From NCBI GenBank assembly GCA_963820955.1, contig CAWGCA010000054.1, positions 1-64,000 of the forward strand: a stretch of 64,000 nt of DNA, written 5' to 3'. The notes beneath the pieces were generated by a model that was given only the letters and a program-made list of their open reading frames with translations, was not told the DNA's origin and searched no databases. The position numbers were made by a program, and so were the translations under genes. Shown piece after piece: positions 28,229 to 36,906 of the stretch. Numbering within the stretch: position 1 is the first letter of the stretch; every line of letters begins with the position of its first letter. The stretch comes from CAWGCA01 sp963820955 (lineage in GTDB: Bacteria > Pseudomonadota > Gammaproteobacteria > Chromatiales > Chromatiaceae).

Positions 28229-29131
28229 CTAACCCCGGGGGTGGTGTCGGGCATGCAGGTTTTTCAGCCGCTCCCTGGCGACATGGGTGTATATCTGGGT
28301 AGTTGAGAGGTCACTGTGGCCAAGCAGCATCTGCACCACCCGTAAATCTGCACCGTGATCGAGCAAATGGGTGGCGAAGGCGTGTCTGAGCGTATGGGGC
28401 GAGAGTGGACGGGCGATCCCGGCCGTCAACGCGTGCTTCTTGATCCGATACCAGAAGGCCTGGCGGGTCATACCGCTGCCCCGCCGTGTAGGAAATACCT
28501 CGGCGCAGAGCCGTCCTGAGAGAAGATCCTGCCTCGCACCTTTAAAAAAACTGTCCAGCCAGTTCAACGCCTCCTCCCCAAGGGGAACCAGTCGCTCCTT
28601 TCCTCCCTTACCGATCACCCTGACCAGACCCTGGGTAAGGCTCAACTGTTCCTGTCTCAGTTGCACCAGTTCCGAGACCCTCAACCCGGTGGCATAGAGT
28701 ACTTCCAGCATCACCCGATCACGAAAACCCTCTGGGTCCGCGGTGTCCGGCGCTTCCAGCAGTAACTCCACCTCCTGTTCGGTAAGGGATTTGGGCAGAG
28801 GCCTCCCCAGCTTGGGGGCATCGATTCGCGCACTGGGATCATTCGACACCCAGCCTTCGCGCATGGCATGTTGATAAAACTGCCGCAGGCAGGAAACCAG
28901 CCGCGCGGTGGAGCGCGGCTTGCTGCCCGCCAGCGACCGCACGGCGAGATACTCCAGCAGATCCTGACGCCGTGCAGACAGCAGATTGCGGGAAGGATTC
29001 CCGGCGAGCCAGACTGCCAGCTTGGTCAAATCCGTCTGATAGGCCATGAGGGTATTGCGGCTCAAACCACGCTCCATCCAAACGGCATCCGCAAACCGCT
29101 CGATGATGCCGTCATCCTCACTCTCTGTCAC
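28229..29131 (-). CDS. xerD: Site-specific tyrosine recombinase XerD
   Basis: A 300-residue tyrosine recombinase that with XerC resolves chromosome dimers at dif under FtsK control. The N-terminal SAM-like core-binding domain starts with ERFADAVWMERGLSRNTL. The catalytic domain holds the first Arg in ATGLRVSELVQL, the HTLRHAFATHLL box, and the nucleophile Tyr in STTQIYTHV. The C-terminal helix is KNLHARHHPRG. Length and sequence fit the housekeeping XerD rather than an integrase. It overlaps the preceding ogt gene by four bases. Confidence 0.94.
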   Translation of the reverse strand: MTESEDDGIIERFADAVWMERGLSRNTLMAYQTDLTKLAVWLAGNPSRNLLSARRQDLLEYLAVRSLAGSKPRSTARLVSCLRQFYQHAMREGWVSNDPSARIDAPKLGRPLPKSLTEQEVELLLEAPDTADPEGFRDRVMLEVLYATGLRVSELVQLRQEQLSLTQGLVRVIGKGGKERLVPLGEEALNWLDSFFKGARQDLLSGRLCAEVFPTRRGSGMTRQAFWYRIKKHALTAGIARPLSPHTLRHAFATHLLDHGADLRVVQMLLGHSDLSTTQIYTHVARERLKNLHARHHPRG

Positions 29132-29598
29132 AAAGAGACCCCCTCATGGCAGAGCAGCCAGCGCTTTACTTGCAGCTTGCTGCCCTGTACCTCGCCACCA
29201 TAGCCGCCAATACCCCGGGCGGAAACCACTCGGTGGCAGGGCACCACAATTGACATAGGGTTTTGACGACAGGCGTTGCCTACGGCCCTGGGGCTGGAGT
29301 GCAGTTGACGGGCAATAGCCCCATAGCTGCGTACCTGCCCCGGCTCGATTTGACCAAGCAAACGCCACACTCGATTCTGAAAATCGGTACCCCGCAAACT
29401 CAGCGGCAGGCAGAAACGGATTCTCCCGTCCCGAAAATAGGCTGCCAGCTGAGCCACCACCTGCCGCTCCAGGGGGTCTTCAGGCACTGTTTCACCGGCG
29501 GGAGTTTCGGACAGAAAATCGATTCCACACAATCTCCCTGCCTGGACCGTAATTGCGACGTTCCCTACCGGGGTGGACATGATGATCGGTGTTGACAT
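29128..29598 (-). CDS. ogt: Methylated-DNA--protein-cysteine methyltransferase
   Basis: A suicide DNA-repair protein that takes methyl groups from O6-methylguanine onto its own cysteine. The acceptor motif is VVPCHRVVSARGIGGYGG, preceded by the helix-turn-helix VRSYGAIARQLHSSPRAVGNA. The longest frame starts at 29673, but the N-terminal 25 residues are not family-like. Met at 29598 or 29580 (MSTPVGNVAITV) is more likely. Its stop overlaps the xerD start by four bases, suggesting coupled translation. It could equally be called Ogt- or MGMT-type. Confidence 0.9.
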   Translation of the reverse strand: MSTPIIMSTPVGNVAITVQAGRLCGIDFLSETPAGETVPEDPLERQVVAQLAAYFRDGRIRFCLPLSLRGTDFQNRVWRLLGQIEPGQVRSYGAIARQLHSSPRAVGNACRQNPMSIVVPCHRVVSARGIGGYGGEVQGSKLQVKRWLLCHEGVSL

Positions 29599-29673
29599 GA
29601 TCGGCAAAATTATCCTTTTGACGAAGAAACAGGCGGAGTTTACCTGGGATATCACCCTGCATTTTTTTTCCAC

Positions 29674-30166
29674 ATTTCCTGTGGATAACTATGTGGAAAA
29701 AAGGCGAAAAACCCAACCTATGCACTGTGCGAACAATACTGCATACAGATTGTATAAATATTACACAATCCTAAAGAGAAACATTAAATCAATAAGTTAC
29801 CCACTAAAAACACTCTTAAGTATTTGATAAGAAAACATTCTTACTACTCGAGTCGACTATTGTGAATAGAAACGATAGGACCAAGACCTGTCAACACCAC
29901 CTGGATTCCCAACAATGCTTTCCCCTAGGAAGCTTGCGCTAAGAACTAGGAGTAAGGTTGAGTGCGCGAAACCGAGCCGAGAACGGGGACACCGCATGCC
30001 CCCTTTTGTTGGTCATACGGGTACAACAGGCCCTCGATTTTCTGGCTGATTGTTGTACCCCGAGCAGGCACCGGGAGTACACTGGGCTCTGGTGTCTCAT
30101 GCACGGGAAAAAGTAACCCCGTAGCTGTGATTGAAAATCCCACTACCAACTGTTGAATAGAGTTCG
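29674..30166. other. AT-rich divergent intergenic region
   Basis: A ~490-base gap between divergent ogt and ycgN. From about 29640 to 29880 it is markedly AT-rich and likely holds promoters. No RNA gene or repeat could be supported. Confidence 0.4.
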
Positions 30167-30610
30167 ATGGCAGAGAGCGAGCACTTTTTCTGGAAAACCA
30201 GATCCCTCGAAACCCTGAACCCGGAGCAATGGGAGGCCCTGTGCGATGGCTGTGCCAAATGTTGCCTGCACCGTCTTGAGGATACCCAAACCCGGGAAAT
30301 CTATTTCACCAATGTCTGCTGTCGTTATCTGGATATGGATAACTGTCGCTGCAACGACTATGCGCATAGATCGAGCAATGTTCCAGACTGCGTCAGCATT
30401 ACCCTGGAGATACTGAAAGACCCCTACTGGTTGCCAACGACCTGTGCCTACCGGTTGCTGGCCGAGGGCGAAGAGCTGCGCTGGTGGCATCCGCTGGTCT
30501 CGGGAGACCCGCAAACGGTGGTGCAGTCGGGAAATTCGGTGCGGGGAAAGGCAATCAGCGAGCTGGAGGCAGACGATCTGAGACAGCATATGGTCGACTG
30601 GCTCAGTTAG
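30167..30610 (+). CDS. ycgN: YcgN/UPF0260 cysteine-cluster protein
   Basis: A 147-residue protein of the YkgJ/YcgN family. Conserved cysteines are seen as LCDGCAKCCLHRLED near residue 26, then NVCCRYLDMDNCRCNDY (~50-65) and VPDCVSI. These resemble a zinc- or iron-sulfur-binding CxxCC arrangement. The biochemical function is not established. Length equals that of E. coli YcgN. It is convergent with the trhP gene on the other strand. Confidence 0.9.
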   Translation: MAESEHFFWKTRSLETLNPEQWEALCDGCAKCCLHRLEDTQTREIYFTNVCCRYLDMDNCRCNDYAHRSSNVPDCVSITLEILKDPYWLPTTCAYRLLAEGEELRWWHPLVSGDPQTVVQSGNSVRGKAISELEADDLRQHMVDWLS

Positions 30611-30658
30611 CCTCATTCCGGGACGACAACAAGCGGCGCGGGTAAACGTCATCCAGAT

Positions 30659-31957
30659 TCAGAGATCCTTCACCAGCAGCCCCATTTCCGGCCTCACAGC
30701 GGGCAACGCAATCCTCACCCGGTAACCTCCTCCAGGTGCCTCTCGCATCGGGTTTCCATCCAGGTCTTCCATCTGTTCCAGTTGAAAACGCATACTCTCT
30801 CCGGGCGTCAACAGCTCCAGACTGTCCCCCAGCAGCAGCTTGTTTTTGACCTCCAGTAGCGCCATACCGGATTCGGGATTGAATTCCGATACCTCGGCCA
30901 CGAACTGCTGACGGTGGCCGCGGGATGAGCCGTCCCGGTAGTTTTGCAGCTCCTGGGTCGGGTGGCGCAGATAAAATCCGTCGGTGTATCCGCGGCTGGC
31001 CAGACCCTCCAGATCTGTCATCAGTTGCGGCCGAAACGCGCGACCGGCCAGGGCATCATCGATGGCTTGACGATAGACCTGGGTGGCACGGGCGGCGTAG
31101 TAGTGAGACTTGGTACGGCCCTCGATTTTCAGGCAATCCACTCCGATCTCCATCAACCGACGGACGTGCTCCACCGCCCGCAAGTCCTTGGAGTTCATGA
31201 TATAGGTACCCTGTTCGTCCTCATGCACCGGCATCAGCTCACCCGGGCGTTTCCCTTCCTCCAGGAGATAGACCTGGTCGGCCGCAGGGTGTCGGATCTG
31301 GCCAGACTGAGAACTGGCGCTGACCTCCTCTGCCCCCTCTGCCCCGGCCAATCGGTACTGCCAGCGGCAGGAGTTGGTGCAGCTTCCCTGATTGGCGTCC
31401 CGATGATTGAAATACCCGGACAGCAGACAGCGACCGGAATAGGCGATGCAGAGTGCCCCATGGATGAATACTTCCAGTTCCGTCTCCGGACACGCCTCGC
31501 GGATCTCGGCGATCTCATCCAGGGAGAGCTCCCGGGACAGAATGACCCGGGCCACACCTACCTGCTGCCAGAACCTCACCGCCGCCGAATTGACGGTATT
31601 GGCCTGGACCGACAGATGGATCGGCATCTCCGGCCAGCGCTCCCGAACCAGCATAATCAATCCCGGATCGGACAGGATCAGGGCGTCGGGCCCGAGGGCG
31701 ACGATCGGGGTCATATCCTGCAGGAATGTCTTCAATTTGACCCCGTGCGGCAGCAGATTGCAGGCGAGATAGAATTTCCTACCCTGCTCCTGTGCCTCCT
31801 GGATGCCGGTCCTCAGATTCTGCGCCATGAAATCGTTGTTGCGCACTCGCAGGCTGTATCTGGGCAGCCCGGCATACACCGCATCGGCCCCATAGGCGAT
31901 AGCGTAACGCATGTTTTTCAGGGTGCCGGCCGGGGACAGGAGTTCGGGTTTTTTCAT
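30659..31957 (-). CDS. trhP: Peptidase-U32-family tRNA hydroxylation protein TrhP (YegQ)
   Basis: A 432-residue member of the U32 family. In E. coli the YegQ/TrhP protein is needed for prephenate-dependent 5-hydroxyuridine formation at the wobble position of tRNA. It starts MKKPELLSPAGTLKNMRYAI and has the GADAVYAG loop. The U32 signature EVFIHGALCIAYSGRCLLSGYF and downstream cysteines (NQGSCTNSCRW) probably bind an iron-sulfur cluster. The C-terminal extension typical of the YegQ branch is present. It is close to, but probably separate from, the sulfite dehydrogenase operon upstream. Confidence 0.93.
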   Translation of the reverse strand: MKKPELLSPAGTLKNMRYAIAYGADAVYAGLPRYSLRVRNNDFMAQNLRTGIQEAQEQGRKFYLACNLLPHGVKLKTFLQDMTPIVALGPDALILSDPGLIMLVRERWPEMPIHLSVQANTVNSAAVRFWQQVGVARVILSRELSLDEIAEIREACPETELEVFIHGALCIAYSGRCLLSGYFNHRDANQGSCTNSCRWQYRLAGAEGAEEVSASSQSGQIRHPAADQVYLLEEGKRPGELMPVHEDEQGTYIMNSKDLRAVEHVRRLMEIGVDCLKIEGRTKSHYYAARATQVYRQAIDDALAGRAFRPQLMTDLEGLASRGYTDGFYLRHPTQELQNYRDGSSRGHRQQFVAEVSEFNPESGMALLEVKNKLLLGDSLELLTPGESMRFQLEQMEDLDGNPMREAPGGGYRVRIALPAVRPEMGLLVKDL

Positions 31958-32043
31958 CTGACCGCTTCTGATCGCATAGAAACGGACATATTAACCCACC
32001 GCGCGGGGAGCAGCGGTGGAATCTGGGTTCTTTTCCCGATCGA

Positions 32044-33024
32044 TCAGGAGACAGTCTGGTAATAGAGATTCTGTGGGTGCTTCGCTTCGGCAAAGAAATA
32101 CCAGCGTTCCGCGATCAATCCGAGATATTGACTCAGAAACGCCAGGATCGGCAGGTTGGGGGACTCCATGACATGGGAGACGCCCACCAGCAGCACCGGC
32201 AGCGGAAATACCAGCAGCAGGAACAGGTACTTGATCAGCTTGACGCGGTTCGGGCTGCTGCCGTGGAAGAACTCTCGGGTATTGAAAGAGCCCCCCATGA
32301 AACCCTGGGCCTTCTGCTGCATCTGACTGTGGCGCATACCAATGGCACTCTTCAGACTGACTTTGTGCCGCAAACGCCGGTTTCGGATCAGAGAGGCGCC
32401 ACGGCTGACCAACGCCATCAGAGTGAATATCACCGCCCAGGTCCCGAAGAAGGCCACCAGATCGATTCCCATGTAGGCGGAAAAGGCCGCCGCCAGCATG
32501 AAACCGGAGGCGATGCCCAACAGCATATAGTTGGATACCGTCAACGCGCAGTGCCACTCCTGCAGGAATTTCACACTGGCGTAGATCATCGCGGTACAGA
32601 GAAAGAGCACGAAGGCCAGGACACTTGCCAGTAGCCCGATGATGAGGGTCACATCCACCGCCAGGGTATCCGCAACGGTGAACAGGGGGGTGGTCAAGCC
32701 AAAATAGTGAGTCAGCGCATAGAGTGCCACCAGCGACATGAAGGCCGGCAGCACGATCACCTCGCGGGAGAGCCAGGAGGTGCGCCATTTGCTCGCGGCC
32801 CGCCAGGCCCGTTCCGGGTGTCCCAGGTGAAAAAAAGAGGCGATCAGCCCGCCGACCAGCAGCACCAGCGAGACGACACTGCCGATGGCATAAAATCCCT
32901 GGCTGTCCTGGGCAGGCAATAGGTTGGCCAGGGAATAGACCTGGCCGGTATAGAGCGCCAGAAACAGGCCCTGGCCAACCCCGATCAGGGTGGTGAGAAA
33001 GATGACAGAATAGGCAGGGTGCAT
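32044..33024 (-). CDS. soeC: Sulfite dehydrogenase membrane anchor SoeC (DmsC-like)
   Basis: A 326-residue inner-membrane protein of the DmsC/NrfD-like anchor family with about eight transmembrane helices (for example VIFLTTLIGVGQGLFLALY near the start and FGTWAVIFTLMALVS in the middle). In SoeABC it passes electrons from sulfite oxidation to the quinone pool. Conserved anchor features include FFHLGHPERAWRA and the SWLSREVI loop. It is the last gene of the soeABC cluster, 18 bases after soeB. Related DmsC, PsrC and TtrC anchors are alternatives, but the partner subunits favour Soe. Confidence 0.88.
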   Translation of the reverse strand: MHPAYSVIFLTTLIGVGQGLFLALYTGQVYSLANLLPAQDSQGFYAIGSVVSLVLLVGGLIASFFHLGHPERAWRAASKWRTSWLSREVIVLPAFMSLVALYALTHYFGLTTPLFTVADTLAVDVTLIIGLLASVLAFVLFLCTAMIYASVKFLQEWHCALTVSNYMLLGIASGFMLAAAFSAYMGIDLVAFFGTWAVIFTLMALVSRGASLIRNRRLRHKVSLKSAIGMRHSQMQQKAQGFMGGSFNTREFFHGSSPNRVKLIKYLFLLLVFPLPVLLVGVSHVMESPNLPILAFLSQYLGLIAERWYFFAEAKHPQNLYYQTVS

Positions 33025-33042
33025 AAAGGCTCCAGAGATTGA

Positions 33043-33768
33043 TTACCAGGCCACATCGTCGATGGTGTCGCCGGTGCCAATCGGTAATCTGACCTGCTCC
33101 TTCTTCAGCGGATTGTCCGCCCGGACCAGCTCATCCGTATGGATATGCATGCGGGTTCGGCGTCTTGGCAGGTATTGATTGGCAGGCTCCGTCCCCCACT
33201 CGGGCATCAACTGGTAGCCACCCTGTTCGCGGATGGCCACTGAGGCCTCGGACTCCGGATCATGCACATCGCCAAATATACGGGCGCTGGTCGGACAGGC
33301 CAGCACACAGGCCGGTTTGCGCTCCGACTCGGGCAGGGTCTGGTCGGTGATGCGATCGATACAGAGGGTGCACTTTTTCATCACCCGGTTTTGTTCATCG
33401 AATTCGCGGGCACCGTAGGGGCAGGCCCAGGAGCAATATTTGCAGCCGATGCACTTGTCGTAGTCCACCAGTACGACGCCGTTGTCCTCCCGCTTGTAAC
33501 TCGCTCCAGTCGGGCAGACCGGCACACAGGGTGGGGTCTCGCAGTGCAGGCAGGACTTAGGGAAATGCAGTGTCTCGGTGGTGGGATATTCACCGATTTC
33601 ATAGGTCTGCACTCGGTTGAAAAAGACCCCGCTGGGATCGGCGTCGTAGGGACGCTGATCCGGCATAGGGCCAGCCCAGCCGGAGGTGTTCCACTCCTTG
33701 CAACTGGTAACGCAGGCGTGGCAGCCAACGCAGACATTGAGGTCAATCACCAAGGCCAGTTGAGTCAT
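33043..33768 (-). CDS. soeB: Sulfite dehydrogenase iron-sulfur subunit SoeB
   Basis: A 241-residue ferredoxin-type electron-transfer protein of the DmsB family. Four cysteine groups for [4Fe-4S] clusters are visible: CVGCHACVTSC, CLHCETPPCVPVCPTGA, CIGCKYCSWACPYGA, and CTLC with CVLACPTSA. No twin-arginine signal is present, so the protein stays in the cytoplasm, in line with SoeABC rather than periplasmic reductases. It lies between soeA (88-base gap) and soeC. Confidence 0.92.
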   Translation of the reverse strand: MTQLALVIDLNVCVGCHACVTSCKEWNTSGWAGPMPDQRPYDADPSGVFFNRVQTYEIGEYPTTETLHFPKSCLHCETPPCVPVCPTGASYKREDNGVVLVDYDKCIGCKYCSWACPYGAREFDEQNRVMKKCTLCIDRITDQTLPESERKPACVLACPTSARIFGDVHDPESEASVAIREQGGYQLMPEWGTEPANQYLPRRRTRMHIHTDELVRADNPLKKEQVRLPIGTGDTIDDVAW

Positions 33769-33856
33769 CGCGGCTCCAATCGATCAGTATCAGATCTTGC
33801 AGTGACAAAGACGGGGCCGCTGCAAACGGCATTGATCGGTTGCCGGGTCAGTTTCA

Positions 33857-36769
33857 TCACGATCCGATCCTGGCCTTTTTTCGAAACAGCCCGGCGATAT
33901 AGGCCTGCCAGCGACCGCGACGCGGCTCCTGACCCGGGGCCGATTTTTGTGGCTTGAACTGGGGCCAGGTCTGCTCCGGCTCATCGGCACCCGCCTTGAA
34001 GACCTTCACGCGCACATCGAACCAGGCCGCCTGGCCGGTGATCGGATCGGAGTTGGACATGTTTTCGCCTGCCTCGCAGGGCGGAAGCTGTTCCGGTATC
34101 AGGTGATTGAGCAGAAAGCCCTTTTGTGCCTCATTCGCCTTGGGCGACAACCCCCAGGCCCCGGCTGCCTTGCCAATCGCGTTCCAGGTCCAGACAGTCC
34201 CTGGCTCCACCGCCTCGGAAAACCGGCACATGCAGCGTACCTTGCCGGTCGGGGATTCGACCCAGACCCAGTCGCCGTCATTGAATCCCTTGATCCGCCC
34301 CAGGCTGGGACTCACGAACAGGTAGTTGTGACTGTGGATCTGTCGCAGCCAGGCATTCTGAGAATCCCAGGAATGGTACATCGCCATCGGCCGCTGAGTC
34401 AGGGCGTGCAGAGGATACTCTCGGGTATCCACCAGCCGCGACAGCAGCGGTTCGCTGAAAAAGGGCAAGGGATCGAAATGGGTTTCGATCCGTTTACGCA
34501 GACGCTGGGGCGGCTTACGTCCCGGCCACTTACCCTGGGCCGCCAGGCGAAACCGCTGCAGGACCTCGGAGTAGAGGTGAACGGTAATGGGTTCCACGTA
34601 GCGGGTCATGCCATGGGCCTGGGCCCACTGCAGATAACCCTTGTTCCAGTTGCGCATGTACTGGTAAGACCTGGGCAGACGATATTGATAGAAGCAGCCG
34701 TTCTTCTCATACATCTCCCACTGCCGTGGATTGGGCTCGCCGCGCAAAAATTTCTCTCCTCCCTTGCCCCGCCAGCCCGCCAGGAACCCGATACCGGAGC
34801 CGGGTGAGGTCTCATAGTTGGTGATGAAGTCGGGGTAGTTGCGGAACCTGCGGGAGCCATCTTCATTGACGAAAGCCGGCAGCCCGAGCCGACTTCCAAG
34901 CTCGATCAGCACCTCCTGGAAGGGCTTGCACTCCCTCTTGGGCGGCACTACCGGGATGCGAACCGAGTCCACCGGACCATCATATTCAGAGATCGGCCGA
35001 TCGAGCATGGAGAGGACATCGTGCCGTTCCAGATAGCTGGTATCCGGCAGCACCAGATCGGCGAAGGCAACCGTCTCCGAATGAAAGGCGTCACAGACGA
35101 CAAGGAACGGAATTCGGTACTCCCCCTTCTCGTCCCGGTCCACCAGCATCTCCCGCACCTTTTGCGTGTTCATAGAGGAGTTCCAGGCCATATTGGCCAT
35201 GAACAACAGCAGGGTGTCGATGGGGTACGGATCTCCCCGCCAGGCGTTGGTGATAGCGTTGTGCATCAGGCCGTGAACCGACAGCGGGTACTCCCAGGAG
35301 AAGGCCTTGTCCAGTCGCAGCGCCTCGCCGTCGGCATCCACAAACAGATCTTCGGGTTTGGCCGGCCAGCCGAGAGGCATCCCGTCCAGCGGTGTGTTCG
35401 GCTGCACCCCTTCAGGCCCTTTGGGCGGTTTGGGGCAGGGCGGGATCGGGCGTGGAAACGGGGCCTTGTGGCGGAAGCCGCCTGGCCGATCGATGGTCCC
35501 CAGCAGGGTCATCAGTATTCCCAGGGCCCGGATCGACTGAAAACCGTTGGAGTGGGCCGCCAGCCCGCGCATGGCATGAAAGGCCACCGGATTGCCGGTG
35601 ATCGAATCGTGATCGTTCTCCCAGCAGTCGGTCCACTGGATCGGCAGTTCGATCTTCTGATCCCGGGCGGTCACCCCCATCTCCTGGGCCAGTCGGACGA
35701 TGGTCTGCACCGGAATGCCGGTGATGCCCTCGGCCCACTCCGGCGTGTACTCCTCAACTCGCTCCTTGAGCAGTTGAAAGGCCGGTTTCACCGGTGTGCC
35801 ATCCTGCAACCGGAAGGAGCCCAGCAGGCGGGGATCGGTTCCGGGTGTGTGAGTGGATATCTCTTGATTGATATCCGGGTCCCACCAGAGCTTGTTCTCG
35901 GGATCGAAACAGCCCTCCTCTATGTGCATCTCGAAGCGCTTGAACAGACCATAATCGTCCCGCTCCGGGTCATCGACTACCAGTTCCGCCCCGTTGGTGT
36001 ACTGCACCAGAAAATCCCGGTCGTAGAGGCCCAGCTTGATCAATATATGGATAATGGCGAGCAACAGCGCGCCATCGGTACCCGGCCGAATCGGCACCCA
36101 CTCATCGGCGATGGCCGAATAACCGGTGCGCACCGGGTTGATGGAAATAAACCGACCACCCCGCCGTTTGAACTTGGAGATATGAATCTTCAGGGGATTG
36201 GAATCGTGGTCCTCGGCGGTGCCGAGCATGACGAACAGCTTGGCCCGGTCCAGGTCTGGCCCACCGAACTCCCAGAAGGAACCACCGATAGTATAGATCA
36301 GCCCGGCCGCCATATTGACCGAGCAGAACCCGCCGTGTGCGGCATAGTTGGGGGTACCGAACTGTTTGGCGAACATCCCGGTCAGGGCCTGCATCTGGTC
36401 CCGTCCGGTAAACAGCGCAAACCGCTTGGGATCCGTCGCGCGGATCTTGGACAGCCGCTCTTCCAGAATCTGGAAGGCCCGTTCCCAGGAGATCTCCTGG
36501 AACGCGGACTGGCCCCGTTCCGCCCCCTTTTTACGCAGCAGCGGTTTGGTCAATCGGGCCGGGGAGTACTGCTTCATGATCCCCGATGCACCCTTGGCGC
36601 AGATCACCCCGCGGTTGCGGGGGTGAAAGGGGTTGCCTTCGATATGGCGGATCTCCCCGTCACGCAGGGTTACTCGGATACCGCAACGACAGGCGCACAT
36701 GTAGCAGGTGGTTTCTTTGATCTCGACGCGACCAATGTCGCGATCCGAGCGGGCTTCCGGCTCCTGCAT
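33857..36769 (-). CDS. soeA: Cytoplasmic sulfite:quinone dehydrogenase, molybdopterin subunit SoeA
   Basis: A 970-residue complex-iron-sulfur molybdoenzyme catalytic subunit. SoeABC of purple sulfur bacteria and sulfur-oxidising symbionts oxidises sulfite to sulfate in the cytoplasm. The N-terminal cluster is C22-x2-C25-x3-C29-x27-C57, binding one [4Fe-4S]. Molybdopterin-binding segments (GTAEDHDSNPLKIHI, SINPVRTGYSAIADEWVPIRPGTDGALLLA) and a C-terminal cap domain (LHALTQRPMAMYHSWDSQNAWLRQIHSHN) follow. There is no Tat signal peptide, fitting the cytoplasmic location. It is first in soeA-soeB-soeC. A polysulfide- or DMSO-reductase-type role is possible from the family alone; the missing Tat signal argues against it. 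Confidence 0.9.
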   Translation of the reverse strand: MQEPEARSDRDIGRVEIKETTCYMCACRCGIRVTLRDGEIRHIEGNPFHPRNRGVICAKGASGIMKQYSPARLTKPLLRKKGAERGQSAFQEISWERAFQILEERLSKIRATDPKRFALFTGRDQMQALTGMFAKQFGTPNYAAHGGFCSVNMAAGLIYTIGGSFWEFGGPDLDRAKLFVMLGTAEDHDSNPLKIHISKFKRRGGRFISINPVRTGYSAIADEWVPIRPGTDGALLLAIIHILIKLGLYDRDFLVQYTNGAELVVDDPERDDYGLFKRFEMHIEEGCFDPENKLWWDPDINQEISTHTPGTDPRLLGSFRLQDGTPVKPAFQLLKERVEEYTPEWAEGITGIPVQTIVRLAQEMGVTARDQKIELPIQWTDCWENDHDSITGNPVAFHAMRGLAAHSNGFQSIRALGILMTLLGTIDRPGGFRHKAPFPRPIPPCPKPPKGPEGVQPNTPLDGMPLGWPAKPEDLFVDADGEALRLDKAFSWEYPLSVHGLMHNAITNAWRGDPYPIDTLLLFMANMAWNSSMNTQKVREMLVDRDEKGEYRIPFLVVCDAFHSETVAFADLVLPDTSYLERHDVLSMLDRPISEYDGPVDSVRIPVVPPKRECKPFQEVLIELGSRLGLPAFVNEDGSRRFRNYPDFITNYETSPGSGIGFLAGWRGKGGEKFLRGEPNPRQWEMYEKNGCFYQYRLPRSYQYMRNWNKGYLQWAQAHGMTRYVEPITVHLYSEVLQRFRLAAQGKWPGRKPPQRLRKRIETHFDPLPFFSEPLLSRLVDTREYPLHALTQRPMAMYHSWDSQNAWLRQIHSHNYLFVSPSLGRIKGFNDGDWVWVESPTGKVRCMCRFSEAVEPGTVWTWNAIGKAAGAWGLSPKANEAQKGFLLNHLIPEQLPPCEAGENMSNSDPITGQAAWFDVRVKVFKAGADEPEQTWPQFKPQKSAPGQEPRRGRWQAYIAGLFRKKARIGS

Positions 36770-36906
36770 CTTCGATCAAACCTTTCGACAGGTAGGGAAG
36801 CAGGAAGTATATCACAATATCCCGTATTGCTTATATGTGTAAATGCAGTAAGGGAGCGGTCGACCCCTCTTCAGGCACTGATGAAAAACGGGTTTTCTGC
36901 CGGAGA

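Noticed and set aside
30944..32062. 372-codon plus-strand frame over trhP
   Set aside because: Antisense to a clear U32-family gene; no family features or ribosome site.
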